In this document: piece by piece, positions 1 through 9,673 of the stretch
How the letters are laid out: each line of letters starts with the position of its first letter
Numbering within the stretch: position 1 is the stretch's first letter
Source: Mycoavidus sp. HKI
GTDB lineage: Bacteria; Pseudomonadota; Gammaproteobacteria; Burkholderiales; Burkholderiaceae
Assembly: GCF_020023735.2 (NCBI RefSeq)
Contig: NZ_CP076444.2
Location: forward strand, 248,001 to 312,000
Length of the DNA: 64,000 nt
Direction: 5' to 3'
Program-made: the position numbers and the translations under genes
Notes under the pieces: generated by a model
Databases searched by the model: none
Told to the model about the DNA's origin: nothing
Seen by the model: only the letters and a program-made list of their open reading frames with translations

Positions 1-75
1 AAGCACTCGCTAGGTTAACACACGCTATTTATTTGTTTTTGGTGAGCTTCTTTTTCTCTCGGAGAACTATTTTTT

Positions 76-423
76 ATGTCCATCGATATCCAATCGATTC
101 CGCCTTCAATGCTAGCGCCTGCAGCGCATGGACTCAATCCCATCGTGCCGCAGCCCTCGGTTGAGCAAGCGGAAGGTTTCGCCAAATTATTGCAATCTAA
201 TGCGATACCCAAACATGAAGAATCGCTGCTTAAAGCGATGCAGACTCAAAGCGAACAAACTGCGCAACGGTTAGCGCCAGCGTTGGACAAAGCGGCTGAT
301 GAACCCGGGGCGATGCTAAAAGTGCAGCACGGTTTAGTCAAAACGGTGCTAGAACTTGATCTGGCGGCAAGAATTGCAAAAGCCGGCGCCGATGGAATCA
401 ACAAGCTTACGTCAATGTCATGA
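76..423 (+). CDS. sctI: Type III secretion inner rod protein SctI
   Basis: A 115-residue protein at the head of the type III secretion operon in this window. Its size, its position directly before sctJ and its amphipathic C-terminal half (about residues 75-115) match the inner rod/needle adaptor family (YscI, PrgJ, SsaI), which polymerises inside the basal body and sets the needle switch. The N-terminus is low in complexity and has no signal peptide, as expected for a protein exported by the machine itself. A GGAG ribosome site stands about ten bases before the ATG. The stop overlaps the sctJ start by four bases (ATGA). Family assignment rests mainly on context because these small proteins are poorly conserved. 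Confidence 0.75.
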   Translation: MSIDIQSIPPSMLAPAAHGLNPIVPQPSVEQAEGFAKLLQSNAIPKHEESLLKAMQTQSEQTAQRLAPALDKAADEPGAMLKVQHGLVKTVLELDLAARIAKAGADGINKLTSMS

Positions 424-1148
424 GCAAGAATTTTGTTGTGGGTTGCCTATTGGCGCTTGGTCTATTGTTGTCAGGCTGTAAAGTGCCGTTGTACTCGGAG
501 TTGTCCGAATATGAAGCCAATCAAATGCTCGCGCTGTTAATGGCGAATCAGATTGATGCCGCGAAGCAAACGGATAAAGCGGGTGGTTTAACCTTGCAGA
601 TCAAAAAATCGCAATTTATTCATGCTGTCGAAATCTTGCGGCAAAACGGCTATCCACGGCCTAAATATGCGTCGGTAATGGATGTTTTTCCATCCAATCA
701 GCTGATTTCATCGCCTGAACAAGAGCGGGCGAAGATGAGTTATCTGAAAGAGCAGCAAATCGAAGGCATGTTGATGAGTATCGATGGCGTGATTGTGGCG
801 CGCGTATCCATCGGCAGCGTGCCGCCTGACAATTTAGGTATCGATACGGTCAGGCCAACGATTTCGGTGTTTGTAAAATATTCTCCCGCCACTAATTTAT
901 CGACTTGGCAAGGACAAATTCGCGATCTTGTGCGGCAGGGAGTGCCCGGCATTCAAGATGACAGCATTAGCGTCGTCATGGTGCCTGCGACTTATCGTTA
1001 TGTTTCATCACAGCCGCAAGCCATGCCATCGTGGTGGGCGCGCTTATTGCAAAATCCGATCTTGTTTGGCGGTATGGCGTTGCTGTTTGTAACGATGCTG
1101 GGTTCTGCCGTTGGTTTCTCAATATGGCAAACGCGCCGGCCATCGTGA
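420..1148 (+). CDS. sctJ: Type III secretion inner-membrane ring lipoprotein SctJ
   Basis: YscJ/PrgK/FliF-type ring protein of 242 residues. It starts with a lipoprotein signal whose lipobox LSGC places the acylated cysteine at residue 20. The family signature follows, with a Y-S-E-L-S-E-Y-E-A-N segment and the two small ring-building folds (about residues 20-190). A C-terminal membrane helix at about 212-235 ends in a short basic tail. It would form the periplasmic side of the inner-membrane ring with SctD, whose gene is not in the window. The start overlaps sctI by four bases and the 3' end overlaps sctK, indicating translational coupling. Confidence 0.93.
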   Translation: MSKNFVVGCLLALGLLLSGCKVPLYSELSEYEANQMLALLMANQIDAAKQTDKAGGLTLQIKKSQFIHAVEILRQNGYPRPKYASVMDVFPSNQLISSPEQERAKMSYLKEQQIEGMLMSIDGVIVARVSIGSVPPDNLGIDTVRPTISVFVKYSPATNLSTWQGQIRDLVRQGVPGIQDDSISVVMVPATYRYVSSQPQAMPSWWARLLQNPILFGGMALLFVTMLGSAVGFSIWQTRRPS

Positions 1149-1750
1149 CGGATCCGCTCGAGGCGCGCTTATATGCGCTGCTTTGGCGTCCGGGAGCAAC
1201 CATGCATAGCCGATGGTGGCAGGCACTGGAGCTCGACGCATGGCAGCCGGTTTATCAAACCTGCGCGCGTAGTCAGCGTTGGATTGAACAAGCGATTGCA
1301 GCGCGTCGGGGCGTGCCAGCCATTAGCGCACCCCTTACGTTAACGTTGCTTGAGCGTCGCCTGCTTGGGGTGTCAGAAAAATTACCCGTGCTGTTATTGG
1401 CGCTTGGCTTATTGCGTCTTGGGCAGCCGGAATATTGGATGCTCAAGCCTTATCTCGAAACGCTTAAGCCCCATCTAGATGCAGTTGCATGTTCTCAATT
1501 AGCGGTGTTTTCAGCGGCGGTGGCGCCGCCTGGATTCAGAGTGCAAAGACCGTTAGTTGAGCCTGAACAACTCATTGAGCACGCGTGTGCATATGGGGCA
1601 GCAGTGCTAACCGGGGCTTTTGCCGGTAGCGCCGTATTGCAAGCGCTCGAGATTTTGCTAGTGCCTGGTAACTTCGACGGCGAGCCGCTGACTGAGTCAG
1701 CGGCATTGTTTGGGCTGGATACGTTATTCCGTTTGGCCCGTTTTCTATAA
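1124..1750 (+). CDS. sctK: Type III secretion sorting-platform protein SctK
   Basis: A 208-residue protein between sctJ and sctL, where the accessory sorting-platform protein SctK (YscK/OrgA type) is encoded in many systems. SctK links the inner-membrane ring to the cytoplasmic SctQ-SctL-SctN pods. The frame is open upstream to 1031 inside sctJ. I chose the ATG at 1124 because it gives the usual short N-terminus (M-A-N-A-P) followed by a typical R-L-Y-A-L-L-W-R-P segment, and a 25-base overlap with sctJ. The protein is leucine- and alanine-rich, with no membrane helix. Sequence conservation in this family is weak, so the call relies on position and size. Confidence 0.75.
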   Translation: MANAPAIVTDPLEARLYALLWRPGATMHSRWWQALELDAWQPVYQTCARSQRWIEQAIAARRGVPAISAPLTLTLLERRLLGVSEKLPVLLLALGLLRLGQPEYWMLKPYLETLKPHLDAVACSQLAVFSAAVAPPGFRVQRPLVEPEQLIEHACAYGAAVLTGAFAGSAVLQALEILLVPGNFDGEPLTESAALFGLDTLFRLARFL

Positions 1751-1755
1751 ATAAT

Positions 1756-2526
1756 TTGGATCTAGCTGTTGCCGTGAATATCGAAGCCAATCCTTTCAAC
1801 CTTGAAATTAATCTGATTGATGGACCCGAGCCGTCAGAATCTGTGCTGCAGGCCAGCACACTTGATCTATTAGAGCAAGCACAAACGGTGCTTGAGCATG
1901 CGCAAACCCAAGCTGCTCTGTTGCAGCATGAAGTTGAGCTAGAGGCGGTGCAAATTCGTGCCACGGCGAGTGAACTCGGTGAAGAAGATAAAGCTGCACT
2001 GATTCGCCAGGCGCAGGACGAAGCGCGTGATGAAACAGTAACCCAAGGATTGAGTTGGCTATTGGATGAGGCGCAGTTAGAGGCAAGTATTATCGACCGT
2101 CTAGAAGCACGTGTACGCAGCACCATGGCAAGCGTATTGCAAGAGTGGTTAGATGGACAAGACCGGGTCGCACAACTGGCGCGCCAACTAGCAACCCAAG
2201 TCCGTGAGCGGGCGCGGCAACGTCCCTATAAAATCCGCCTGCATCCGGCTGAATGCGAGGCCGTTGCTGCACAGTTAGCGCACAGCCCAGAGTTAGCGGA
2301 GATTCACTGCATCGCAGATGCTGCGCTGACTGCTGGCCAGGCCATTATTGACACTGAATTTCTGCGCATCGAATTTGATTTAAGCCGGCATTGGGCGCAA
2401 GTTCTAGCAGCCCTGCGGGGCGAGACTTCAAGTGCCTCTCTGGCCTCACCCGCAACGGTTACAAATACCGATACCGATGAGCATTCTTCTGACGCATTAG
2501 CGCCGCAAATTGAGCCAGTGTGGTGA
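1756..2526 (+). CDS. sctL: Type III secretion stator protein SctL
   Basis: HrpE/YscL/FliH-type peripheral stalk protein of about 256 residues that tethers and regulates the SctN ATPase. The middle of the protein (residues about 30-110) is a long Ala/Glu/Gln-rich coiled coil. A C-terminal domain resembling the V/F-type ATPase E subunit follows at about 120-225, and the tail is low in complexity. No ATG lies near the start of homology. The frame opens with TTG at 1756, five bases after the sctK stop, and GTG at 1774 is the alternative start. Translation is probably coupled to sctK. Confidence 0.85.
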   Translation: MDLAVAVNIEANPFNLEINLIDGPEPSESVLQASTLDLLEQAQTVLEHAQTQAALLQHEVELEAVQIRATASELGEEDKAALIRQAQDEARDETVTQGLSWLLDEAQLEASIIDRLEARVRSTMASVLQEWLDGQDRVAQLARQLATQVRERARQRPYKIRLHPAECEAVAAQLAHSPELAEIHCIADAALTAGQAIIDTEFLRIEFDLSRHWAQVLAALRGETSSASLASPATVTNTDTDEHSSDALAPQIEPVW

Positions 2527-2563
2527 GAGCGCTCTTACTTATAACAAGTTTTAAAGACCATTC

Positions 2564-4630
2564 ATGAACAGGCTGACTCCCGCCATCAACCGGCTCAATT
2601 CTATTTTAATTGCTGCGTCACAACGGCAAGATATCATCCTGGTCGCCATTGTAGTAACGGCAGTCTTTATGATGATCTTGCCTTTGCCTACGGTATTGGT
2701 CGATATATTAATCGCCATCAATATCATGCTGTCGGTGACGGCGCTGACGATTGCAATTTACATTCGTAATCCGCTCGAATTCTCGGCCTTTCCGGCGCTT
2801 CTGCTGATTACCACCTTATACCGGTTGGCACTGACGATCACGACCAGCCGTTTGATTTTGCTCCAGCATGATGCAGGCGAAATTGTCTATGCCTTTGGTA
2901 ATTTTGTCGTAGCCGGTAATGTTGCCGTCGGGATTATTATTTTTACGATCATCACCGTGGTGCAATTTATTGTCATCACCAAGGGCGCGGAACGAGTTGC
3001 CGAGGTCAGCGCCCGTTTCTCGCTAGACGGCATGCCCGGGCGGCAAATGAGCATTGACGGCGATATGCGGGCCGGCGTGCTGAGCGCGGAAGAGGCGAAA
3101 ATTGAACGCGACTTACTGCAAAAAGAAAGCCGTCTATTTGGTGCCATGGATGGTGCGATGAAGTTTGTCAAAGGTGATGCCATCGCCAGCATCATCGTGG
3201 TCTTAGTTAATATTATTGGTGGCATTGCGATTGGCGTGATGCAGCATAATATGAGCGCGAGCCAAGCAGTCGGCACCTACGCAATCTTATCGGTAGGAGA
3301 TGGCTTAATCGCACAGATTCCGGCGCTTTTGATTTCAATTACCGCAGGTCTGATTGTGACTCGCATCCCAAACGCGGAGCAGCAAAATCTTGCCACGCAG
3401 ATGATGGGCCAACTGATTGGGCAGCCATGGGCGCTCTTAATGGCCGGCGGGGTGATGCTTATTTTCGCGTTGATTCCTGGTTTTCCAACGTTTATCTTTG
3501 GCGGGCTAGCAGCCCTTGTCTTAGGTTTTGGGTTTCATATCTGGCGCACTCAAGCGCGTGTAGCACACGGACAGCAGGGAATCGCCGCCAAGGAAGAGGT
3601 GCAAGCAGCGCCTGCACCTGCGCTATTGGTACGGATTGGACCAAAGGCCGCTCGCCGCGATCGATTAGCGAGTGCGCTTGAGCGGTTTTGCCGTGAAAGA
3701 TTTGACGAGCTTGGTCTGCCAATACCGCTGCCGGTGATTGTAGAAGCCCCGGAGTTACCGCCTTATAGGGTGGAAATCCAGTTATATCTGGTTCCTGTTG
3801 TTTCGCTGACTTTGCCGGAAAACGCTGATCTAGTCTGGGCCAAAGCACAAGCATTGCAGCTTGAGGCGCAGGAATATTCTCTGCCATGGGGCGTAATGCT
3901 GTCGTGGTTGCCGCCAGAGCATAGAGAGGTAGCGACGAGCCTCGGCTTAGCTGTACATAGCAACGAGGATCGGATTAGTGCGTTGTTGGGTGCTGTGGTG
4001 GCGCGCTACGCGGAAGATTTTGTTGGTTTGCAAGAAACCCGCACGCTCTTAAACAGCGTAGAAAAAAACTATCCAGAGCTGCAGCGTGAACTACTGCGCG
4101 CGATGTCTTTGCACAAAATTTCTGAGATTATTCGGCGTCTTGTCTCAGAGGGCGTGCCCATTCGAGATCTACGCTCAGTCTGCGAGGCATTGGCTGATTG
4201 GGCAAATAAAGAAAAAGACATTGTATTGCTAACAGAATATGTGCGCATCACTTTGCGGCGGCAGATCTGCCATGTTTTTGGCGGTCCTCAACGCCGTATT
4301 TCAGTACTCCTAATTGGCGAGCGCATCGAAAATATGATTCGCGATTCAATTCGCGAGACATCCGCTGGCACCTATTCAGCATTGGATGTAGATAAAACCA
4401 CCGCGATTCTCGAGCTCTTGCGCCGTCATATCAACAGCTATCAAGCACGGGGAGAATACCCGGTACTCTTGACGGCGATGGATGTGCGTCGTTATTTGCG
4501 CAAGATGATCGAACGTGAATTCTTTGCCACACCAGTATTATCCACGCAAGAATTAATGGAAGACCTTGAGGTGAATGTGCTTGGCAACCTTGAGTTATTT
4601 GATGAGGACCGTCGCCATGCCTTGGCCTGA
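2564..4630 (+). CDS. sctV: Type III secretion export gate protein SctV
   Basis: FHIPEP/LcrD/InvA/FlhA family, 688 residues, the normal length. The N-terminal half has about eight membrane helices (residues about 20-330). The family signature loop near residues 145-210 includes the run [12 protein letters not shown] and the segment [10 protein letters not shown]. The C-terminal half (about 355-688) is the cytoplasmic domain that forms the nonameric ring docking chaperone-substrate complexes. It starts 37 bases after sctL and its stop overlaps the sctN start by 14 bases, so the two are translationally coupled. Confidence 0.97.
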   Translation: MNRLTPAINRLNSILIAASQRQDIILVAIVVTAVFMMILPLPTVLVDILIAINIMLSVTALTIAIYIRNPLEFSAFPALLLITTLYRLALTITTSRLILLQHDAGEIVYAFGNFVVAGNVAVGIIIFTIITVVQFIVITKGAERVAEVSARFSLDGMPGRQMSIDGDMRAGVLSAEEAKIERDLLQKESRLFGAMDGAMKFVKGDAIASIIVVLVNIIGGIAIGVMQHNMSASQAVGTYAILSVGDGLIAQIPALLISITAGLIVTRIPNAEQQNLATQMMGQLIGQPWALLMAGGVMLIFALIPGFPTFIFGGLAALVLGFGFHIWRTQARVAHGQQGIAAKEEVQAAPAPALLVRIGPKAARRDRLASALERFCRERFDELGLPIPLPVIVEAPELPPYRVEIQLYLVPVVSLTLPENADLVWAKAQALQLEAQEYSLPWGVMLSWLPPEHREVATSLGLAVHSNEDRISALLGAVVARYAEDFVGLQETRTLLNSVEKNYPELQRELLRAMSLHKISEIIRRLVSEGVPIRDLRSVCEALADWANKEKDIVLLTEYVRITLRRQICHVFGGPQRRISVLLIGERIENMIRDSIRETSAGTYSALDVDKTTAILELLRRHINSYQARGEYPVLLTAMDVRRYLRKMIEREFFATPVLSTQELMEDLEVNVLGNLELFDEDRRHALA

Positions 4631-5996
4631 TGCTGAAGCGCTCGCACAGCGCTTGGACGAGCGGCTGCAAACCAGGATCACTGTGCCCGCCGCTCGCGAG
4701 ATCGGCTCTGTGCGCCGGGTTGGCCCAACCGTTCTACACGCCTCGTTGCCAGGTGCGCAATTGGGCGAACTATGCCGCATTGGCACGCCGGGATTGATCG
4801 CGGAAGTGGTTGGCTTGAATGAAGAAACGGCGACCCTGTCACCGTTTGATGAACCCTTAGGGGTGGCGTGCGGGGCCGACGTCGAGCGCCTTGGCCGGCA
4901 GCTTGAAATTGAAGTAGGCGATCATTTAATTGGTGCCGTATTAGATGGCTTTGGCCGGCCGCTAAGAATGCAAAGAACGCGTGCGCCGGGTACGCTTAGC
5001 CAGTCACGGCCAATTTGCACTGACCCGCCAAGCGCGCTCTCGCGCCCCTTGGTGCAGGAACCGTTGTCGCTGGGTATTCGCGCGATTGATGGGTTGCTGA
5101 CCTGTGGCAAAGGACAACGCGTGGGGATTTTTGCGGCCGCCGGAGTTGGTAAGAGCGCCTTACTTGGCATGATGATGCATGGGAATTTGGCCGATATTGT
5201 TGTGCTTGCGTTAGTGGGTGAGCGTGGCCGAGAAGTGCGCGAGTTTATCGATCGTGTATTCGATGATGAAATGCGCCGGCGCGCGGTGATTGTGATCGCA
5301 ACTTCTGACCGGCCTGCGCTTGAACGCTATAAGGCCGCCTATACCGCAACCACCATTGCGGAATATTTTCGTGATCAAGGCAAAAATGTATTGTTGCTAG
5401 TTGACTCCGTGACGCGTTATGCGCGCGCGGCGCGTCAGCTTGGGGTGGCGGCTGGTGAACCCATGGCGGCTAATGGCTATCCCCCCAGTGTTTTTGCTGC
5501 ATTGCCACGTCTATTAGAGCGGGCAGGGCCTGCCGCGCAAGGGGTCATCACAGGGATCTACACGGTGCTAGTAGAAGGGGACAATATGAATGAGCCGGTG
5601 GCTGATGAAACCCGCTCGATTCTAGATGGTCATATTGTCTTATCTCGTGCATTGGCTGAGCGCAATCACTATCCAGCGATTGACGTGCTGCGTAGTGTCA
5701 GCCGCGTGATGACCCATGTTGCGCCGACTGGGCTCAAAAAGCATGCCGCCAAATTGCGGCGGTTACTTGCTCGTTACGATGATATTGATCTGCTGGTGCG
5801 GGTTGGCGAATATCAGCGTGGCCAAGATGCGGAAGCTGATGAAGCGCTTGATCGGCGTTCTGCAATTGAGAGCTTTTTGCGTCAAAGCACGGCGCAATCA
5901 GGTGGACTTGCTGAAACCGAAATGGCGCTGAGGCAAGCGCTGACTGATAGCCAAGTTGCGCCGACCCGGTCACGCCATGATGAGCTGATGCATTAA
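4617..5996 (+). CDS. sctN: Type III secretion ATPase SctN
   Basis: Hexameric ATPase of the FliI/YscN family, 459 residues, which unfolds substrates and strips chaperones at the base of the injectisome. The P-loop is G-V-G-K-S with lysine 179. The Walker B strand reads [17 protein letters not shown], typical of this family. The open frame extends upstream to 4575, but the ATG at 4617 gives a conventional N-terminus (M-P-W-P-D-A-E) and overlaps sctV by 14 bases. The following sctO starts 17 bases downstream. Confidence 0.97.
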   Translation: MPWPDAEALAQRLDERLQTRITVPAAREIGSVRRVGPTVLHASLPGAQLGELCRIGTPGLIAEVVGLNEETATLSPFDEPLGVACGADVERLGRQLEIEVGDHLIGAVLDGFGRPLRMQRTRAPGTLSQSRPICTDPPSALSRPLVQEPLSLGIRAIDGLLTCGKGQRVGIFAAAGVGKSALLGMMMHGNLADIVVLALVGERGREVREFIDRVFDDEMRRRAVIVIATSDRPALERYKAAYTATTIAEYFRDQGKNVLLLVDSVTRYARAARQLGVAAGEPMAANGYPPSVFAALPRLLERAGPAAQGVITGIYTVLVEGDNMNEPVADETRSILDGHIVLSRALAERNHYPAIDVLRSVSRVMTHVAPTGLKKHAAKLRRLLARYDDIDLLVRVGEYQRGQDAEADEALDRRSAIESFLRQSTAQSGGLAETEMALRQALTDSQVAPTRSRHDELMH

Positions 5997-6013
5997 TTAA
6001 GAGGCCATCCACG

Positions 6014-6379
6014 ATGTGGACAAACCTAATCGCGATTAAGCGTCACCGAGAGGAACGTTTGCGTGCTGAGATGCAGCGGGTTAAAACTCAAATTGACGAG
6101 TTAAACGCAGCCCGTGCAAAGCTTGATGAACAAAGAATGCAGGTTATTGAACAATGGCAAGAACTGAGCGCGCAAACATCGGTTCGGCGTGCGGATGAAG
6201 TAGAAGAGTTACTGCAAGAATTGAGCCATTACAATCTTACTGCTTCGAATTTTGAGCAAGAAAGTAAACAGCTGGAGGATCAAATCGAAGACTTGCGGCA
6301 ACAACTTGAAGAACGTAATACATTGCTTCGGCAGTGTGTTGCAAAGCAGGAAAAATTGAAGCTCATCGAAAAAAAGTAA
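6014..6379 (+). CDS. sctO: Type III secretion central stalk protein SctO
   Basis: A 121-residue protein predicted to be almost entirely a two-helix coiled coil, rich in Glu, Gln, Arg and Leu. This is the form of the FliJ/YscO/InvI stalk that sits in the pore of the SctN hexamer and connects it to SctV. Sequence identity in the family is low. The assignment depends on length, coiled-coil character and position between sctN and sctP, the invariant place in VNOPQRSTU-type operons. It begins 17 bases after sctN and ends five bases before the sctP start. Confidence 0.85.
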   Translation: MWTNLIAIKRHREERLRAEMQRVKTQIDELNAARAKLDEQRMQVIEQWQELSAQTSVRRADEVEELLQELSHYNLTASNFEQESKQLEDQIEDLRQQLEERNTLLRQCVAKQEKLKLIEKK

Positions 6380-6384
6380 CGATC

Positions 6385-6879
6385 ATGCAAATTTTAACCA
6401 CGCCTACTGGCAGCAATGCAGACAATACACAGTCTCAGTCAGAGCGGCCGCAAGAAATACCGCCCGCAGAGCAGGTGCAGAGGTTTGCAGATTTGCTTAA
6501 AAAAAAGCGGATGCCAGAAGCAATGGGGGTGCCAGTGCTACCGTCATTGTTGTTAGGGGGGGCTGGCCATGCATCAACAACGTCTGGTTGCTTAAGTTCA
6601 GCCCAGATGGCATTACGTACATTGGCCGAAAGTCTCTTGATGCCGGCTTCATTAAAGGTGCAAAACACAGCAAACGAATTGCGCATTACCGTGTTATCAG
6701 GGGTGCTCACCGGTGCTGAAATGCTGGTTGCCCAGGTGCAAGGCCGGCTCAAGATGACACTGCGTGCAGCCAACGAAAAGCAGCGTAAAGCGCTCGAATC
6801 AATTCAGCACAAACTCCAAACCCAAATCTCTTCAATGTATCCAATGGAGAAAATTTTAATTGAACAGCAGCATGACTGA
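6385..6879 (+). CDS. sctP: Type III secretion needle-length/substrate-switch protein SctP
   Basis: A 164-residue protein in the sctP position between sctO and sctQ. SctP (YscP/SpaN/SsaP/HpaP) measures needle or pilus length and flips SctU specificity. Here the N-terminal third is polar and probably disordered. Residues about 75-160 contain a compact region comparable to the C-terminal switch domain of the family. It is shorter than YscP or SpaN and closer to the small SsaP/HpaP forms. The ATG at 6385 is preferred over an upstream start inside sctO because it gives a five-base gap. The stop overlaps the sctQ start. Confidence 0.72.
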   Translation: MQILTTPTGSNADNTQSQSERPQEIPPAEQVQRFADLLKKKRMPEAMGVPVLPSLLLGGAGHASTTSGCLSSAQMALRTLAESLLMPASLKVQNTANELRITVLSGVLTGAEMLVAQVQGRLKMTLRAANEKQRKALESIQHKLQTQISSMYPMEKILIEQQHD

Positions 6880-7954
6880 GCAAGCTTTTTTCGAGGCGCC
6901 TATGTGGTCTGCCGAATATGCGCATTTGCATCAAGCGATTGGCGGCGGGCGGCAAAGCGAAGCCGAAGGGCTTTCGCTGCAACTGACCAAACGCGCGCAA
7001 AACTTTAACCATGAGCGACGGACGATGCTACCGCTTGAGCTTTCGCTCGACGGCCAAGCAGTTCGGCTTTGGTTTGATGAAGCGGCCTTGCTTGAATGGT
7101 TAGAGCCGATTCTGCCTGCACCGGATTTGTCATCACTTAATGATGGTCTGCGCGAAGCGGCGCTCGCCTGGACCTTAGCACCGTGGTTGGATTGGTGCGT
7201 CCAGCATCGGCTAACGCCCCCCTCGATCAAAGCATTGGGCGCATTAGCATCGCCGCCAGAGAGACTGGATCAACCGGACATTATTTTAACTTTTATTGCA
7301 CAAGACGATCATCGCTGGCTTGATTTACACCTTGATGGATTCCCATTGACTTGGTTGAGCACATTGGCAAAATGCATGGCAGCCAGCCCGGATCAGCATG
7401 CGGAACAACACACAGTGATCTCGGCTTGTGCGGGTTTTGCGCATTTATCTGTCACCCAACTTGCCGCATTGCAAGTGGGCGATGTTGTTATGGCTGCCTG
7501 GCAAGCCCCGCTTAAAAACGGTAGCCTGCTATTGGTATTGGACCGGCTGTTGGTGCAAATAGGCCGGCTGGATGAAAATCACTTTGAAATTGAGCGCGTC
7601 ATGGAGCCATTAGGCGAAGAAAACCATTTTATTGCTGACACGACTGAACCCATCGCTGATGAAGCTGGCTTCACTCAAGAAACTCAGCCTGCTGCTGAAC
7701 TTGATCTCACAGCTGGAAACATCGCTGCAAGTTTGCCGATGACCTTGGTGTTTGAAATTGGACAAATGACTGTGCCACTCTCAGCCCTCTCTCAATTAAA
7801 AGAAGGCGATGTGTTGGCAGCAGATTTCAAGACCGCACCGGAAATCGGCATTCGTACACAAGGCCGTCTAATTGCAACCGCGAGCCTGGTACGCATTGGC
7901 GAGCGCCTGGGCGCTAAAATTACCCGCCTAATTGCGCCGGATGAAACAAGATGA
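6872..7954 (+). CDS. sctQ: Type III secretion cytoplasmic ring protein SctQ
   Basis: A 360-residue C-ring/sorting-platform protein of the YscQ/SpaO/FliN-M type. The C-terminal ~75 residues form a SpoA (surface presentation of antigens) domain, with the pattern L-P-M-T-L-V-F-E-I-G and then L-K-E-G-D-V. A more divergent SpoA-like region lies at about 180-250. A TTG at 6860 is in frame, but the ATG at 6872 is the better start and overlaps the sctP stop. The last four bases overlap the sctR start (ATGA). I could not recognise a clear ribosome site for an internal start giving the short SctQ-C form seen in some systems. Confidence 0.9.
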   Translation: MTEQAFFEAPMWSAEYAHLHQAIGGGRQSEAEGLSLQLTKRAQNFNHERRTMLPLELSLDGQAVRLWFDEAALLEWLEPILPAPDLSSLNDGLREAALAWTLAPWLDWCVQHRLTPPSIKALGALASPPERLDQPDIILTFIAQDDHRWLDLHLDGFPLTWLSTLAKCMAASPDQHAEQHTVISACAGFAHLSVTQLAALQVGDVVMAAWQAPLKNGSLLLVLDRLLVQIGRLDENHFEIERVMEPLGEENHFIADTTEPIADEAGFTQETQPAAELDLTAGNIAASLPMTLVFEIGQMTVPLSALSQLKEGDVLAADFKTAPEIGIRTQGRLIATASLVRIGERLGAKITRLIAPDETR

Positions 7955-8601
7955 GCTTGCTCGAGCATCCGGTTCAGCTGATCGTTTTTCTTTTTCTGCT
8001 GTCAATTTTGCCCTTACTGGTGGTGCTAGGTACGTCGTTTCTAAAAATCTCGGTGGTACTTGCGCTATTGCGTAATGCGCTTGGCATTCAGCATGTGCCG
8101 CCGAATATCGCACTCTATGCGATTTCGCTGGTACTGACTGCTTATGTGATGGCGCCAGTGGGCTTCCAGGTGAGCGATGCGCTCAAAGCTCATCCGGTAG
8201 AATTCAGCTCGCCCGAATCAGTGAGCCAAGTAGATGACAGTGTACTTGCCCCATACAGGGCATTCTTAAAGCGGCATACGCCGCCGCGGCAAATTCATTT
8301 CTTTGTCGATATTGGACAGCGCACTTGGCCAGAGCAATATAAGGATCGGCTGGATGTCAATTCTTTACTGGTCCTCATGCCGGCCTTCGCCATTGGTCAA
8401 TTGATTGAAGCGTTTAAAATGGGCCTGCTGATTTTTTTACCCTTTATCGCAATTGATTTGATTGTTTCGATCATTTTACTTTCGCTGGGCATGATGATGG
8501 TATCGCCACTCACCATTGCCTTGCCTTTCAAACTCCTTTTATTCGTGCTAATGGGTGGTTGGGAGAAACTATTGTCGCAATTAATGCTCTCTTACTCATG
8601 A
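7951..8601 (+). CDS. sctR: Type III secretion export gate protein SctR
   Basis: FliP/YscR/SpaP family, 216 residues, the usual length. The protein has four hydrophobic segments. The family signature F-L-K-I-S-V-V-L-A-L-L-R-N-A-L-G lies near residue 30, and the second signature near the C-terminus includes the segment F-K-L-L-L-F-V-L. Five SctR subunits assemble with SctS and SctT into the helical core of the export gate. Start and stop each overlap a neighbour by four bases. Confidence 0.97.
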   Translation: MSLLEHPVQLIVFLFLLSILPLLVVLGTSFLKISVVLALLRNALGIQHVPPNIALYAISLVLTAYVMAPVGFQVSDALKAHPVEFSSPESVSQVDDSVLAPYRAFLKRHTPPRQIHFFVDIGQRTWPEQYKDRLDVNSLLVLMPAFAIGQLIEAFKMGLLIFLPFIAIDLIVSIILLSLGMMMVSPLTIALPFKLLLFVLMGGWEKLLSQLMLSYS

Positions 8602-8867
8602 GTGACGCCATCCTGATCCATATGACGACGCAGCTACTGTGGGTGGTATTGCTGCTTGCCTTGCCTATCGTGGTAGCCGTAGCGGTCGTCAGTCTAGCAG
8701 TCAGCTTAATGCAGACGCTCACCCAGTTGCAGGATCAAACGCTACAATTTATTTTCAAGCTGCTGACAGCCTCGCTGACTTTGCTTGTGACCTATCGTTG
8801 GATTGGCATGACTTTGCTAAATTACAGCGATATGGTATTTCAACAACTGTCTGATATGAGGCGTTGA
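8598..8867 (+). CDS. sctS: Type III secretion export gate protein SctS
   Basis: FliQ/YscS/SpaQ family, 89 residues with two long hydrophobic hairpin helices, the canonical size. The family pattern of a Q-T-L-T-Q-L-Q-D-Q-T-L segment between the helices is present. An upstream in-frame codon at 8559 would lie inside sctR. The ATG at 8598 overlaps the sctR stop in an ATGA arrangement and gives the standard N-terminus. It packs around the SctR-SctT core at the base of the export channel. sctT follows after a single base. Confidence 0.95.
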   Translation: MSDAILIHMTTQLLWVVLLLALPIVVAVAVVSLAVSLMQTLTQLQDQTLQFIFKLLTASLTLLVTYRWIGMTLLNYSDMVFQQLSDMRR

Positions 8868-8868
8868 A

Positions 8869-9672
8869 ATGGCGGCCTGGTTGGCCTGGGCGCCGCTACT
8901 GAAAATGCTGGCGCTGTGCATGATGCGCCCGCTAGGGGTCATGGTGCTGCTCTCTGTCACCAGTACCCGCATGTTGGGCGGCGCGCTAATTAGAAACACG
9001 CTCGCCTTAATGATTGCCTTGCCGGCGTTGCCTTTGGCTTTTGCCTGGACAAAACATACTGCGCCGCCAGAAGGGTTTGCCTTGGCCGGCATGGTTTTGA
9101 GCGAGCTCTCAGTGGGCCTTTATATTGGCCTTTTAGCCTCCATTCCATTTTGGGCGGTGGCGGTGGCCGGCGAATTCATTGACACAGCACGCGGCGCCGG
9201 TCTGGCTGAAATTCTAAACCCAGCAATGGGCGAAGAAGTTTCACTATTCTCGATTCTATTTATACAATTGCTGGCCGCGCTTTTCTTCGTAGGTGGTGGT
9301 TTTAATTTGCTGCTGGCAGCGATTTACCAATCGTACACGATGTTGCCGCTTGGGCAAGCGCTCTTAGTCAATCAAGAGACCGCTTTGTTCATGATCAACC
9401 AATGGCGCATGGTGCTTGAATTGGGCGTTGGCTTTGCCCTACCGGCGGTGGCACTGATGTTGATGGTTGATTTTTCCTTTGGCCTGATTAACCGTACTGC
9501 TGGCCAACTGGATGTATTCTTTATTGCCATGCCGATCAAATCAGTTTTCGCCTGCCTCGCGTTGATTTTTGGCATGCGTTTGGGGCTTGATCATTACCTC
9601 GACCGATTTGATGAAATCTGGCTCATCGTGCGCCGATTACTAGAAATCGGCACAACTGCAGAGAGCGGATAA
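8869..9672 (+). CDS. sctT: Type III secretion export gate protein SctT
   Basis: FliR/YscT/SpaR family, 267 residues, mostly hydrophobic, with about six to eight membrane-like helices. The family segment F-I-D-T-A-R-G-A-G is at about residues 103-111. One SctT subunit completes the SctR5-SctS4-SctT1 gate. It starts one base after sctS and sctU begins one base after its stop, so all three gate genes and sctU are tightly coupled. Confidence 0.95.
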   Translation: MAAWLAWAPLLKMLALCMMRPLGVMVLLSVTSTRMLGGALIRNTLALMIALPALPLAFAWTKHTAPPEGFALAGMVLSELSVGLYIGLLASIPFWAVAVAGEFIDTARGAGLAEILNPAMGEEVSLFSILFIQLLAALFFVGGGFNLLLAAIYQSYTMLPLGQALLVNQETALFMINQWRMVLELGVGFALPAVALMLMVDFSFGLINRTAGQLDVFFIAMPIKSVFACLALIFGMRLGLDHYLDRFDEIWLIVRRLLEIGTTAESG

Positions 9673-9673
9673 G

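Noticed and set aside
1..75. The end of a further secretion gene before sctI
   Set aside because: Stop codons occur early in each frame, but too little sequence is present to recognise a product.
1572..2126. A 184-codon - strand frame across sctK-sctL
   Set aside because: Antisense to two operon genes; very rich in Ser, Ala and Arg, a codon-shadow pattern; no ribosome site.
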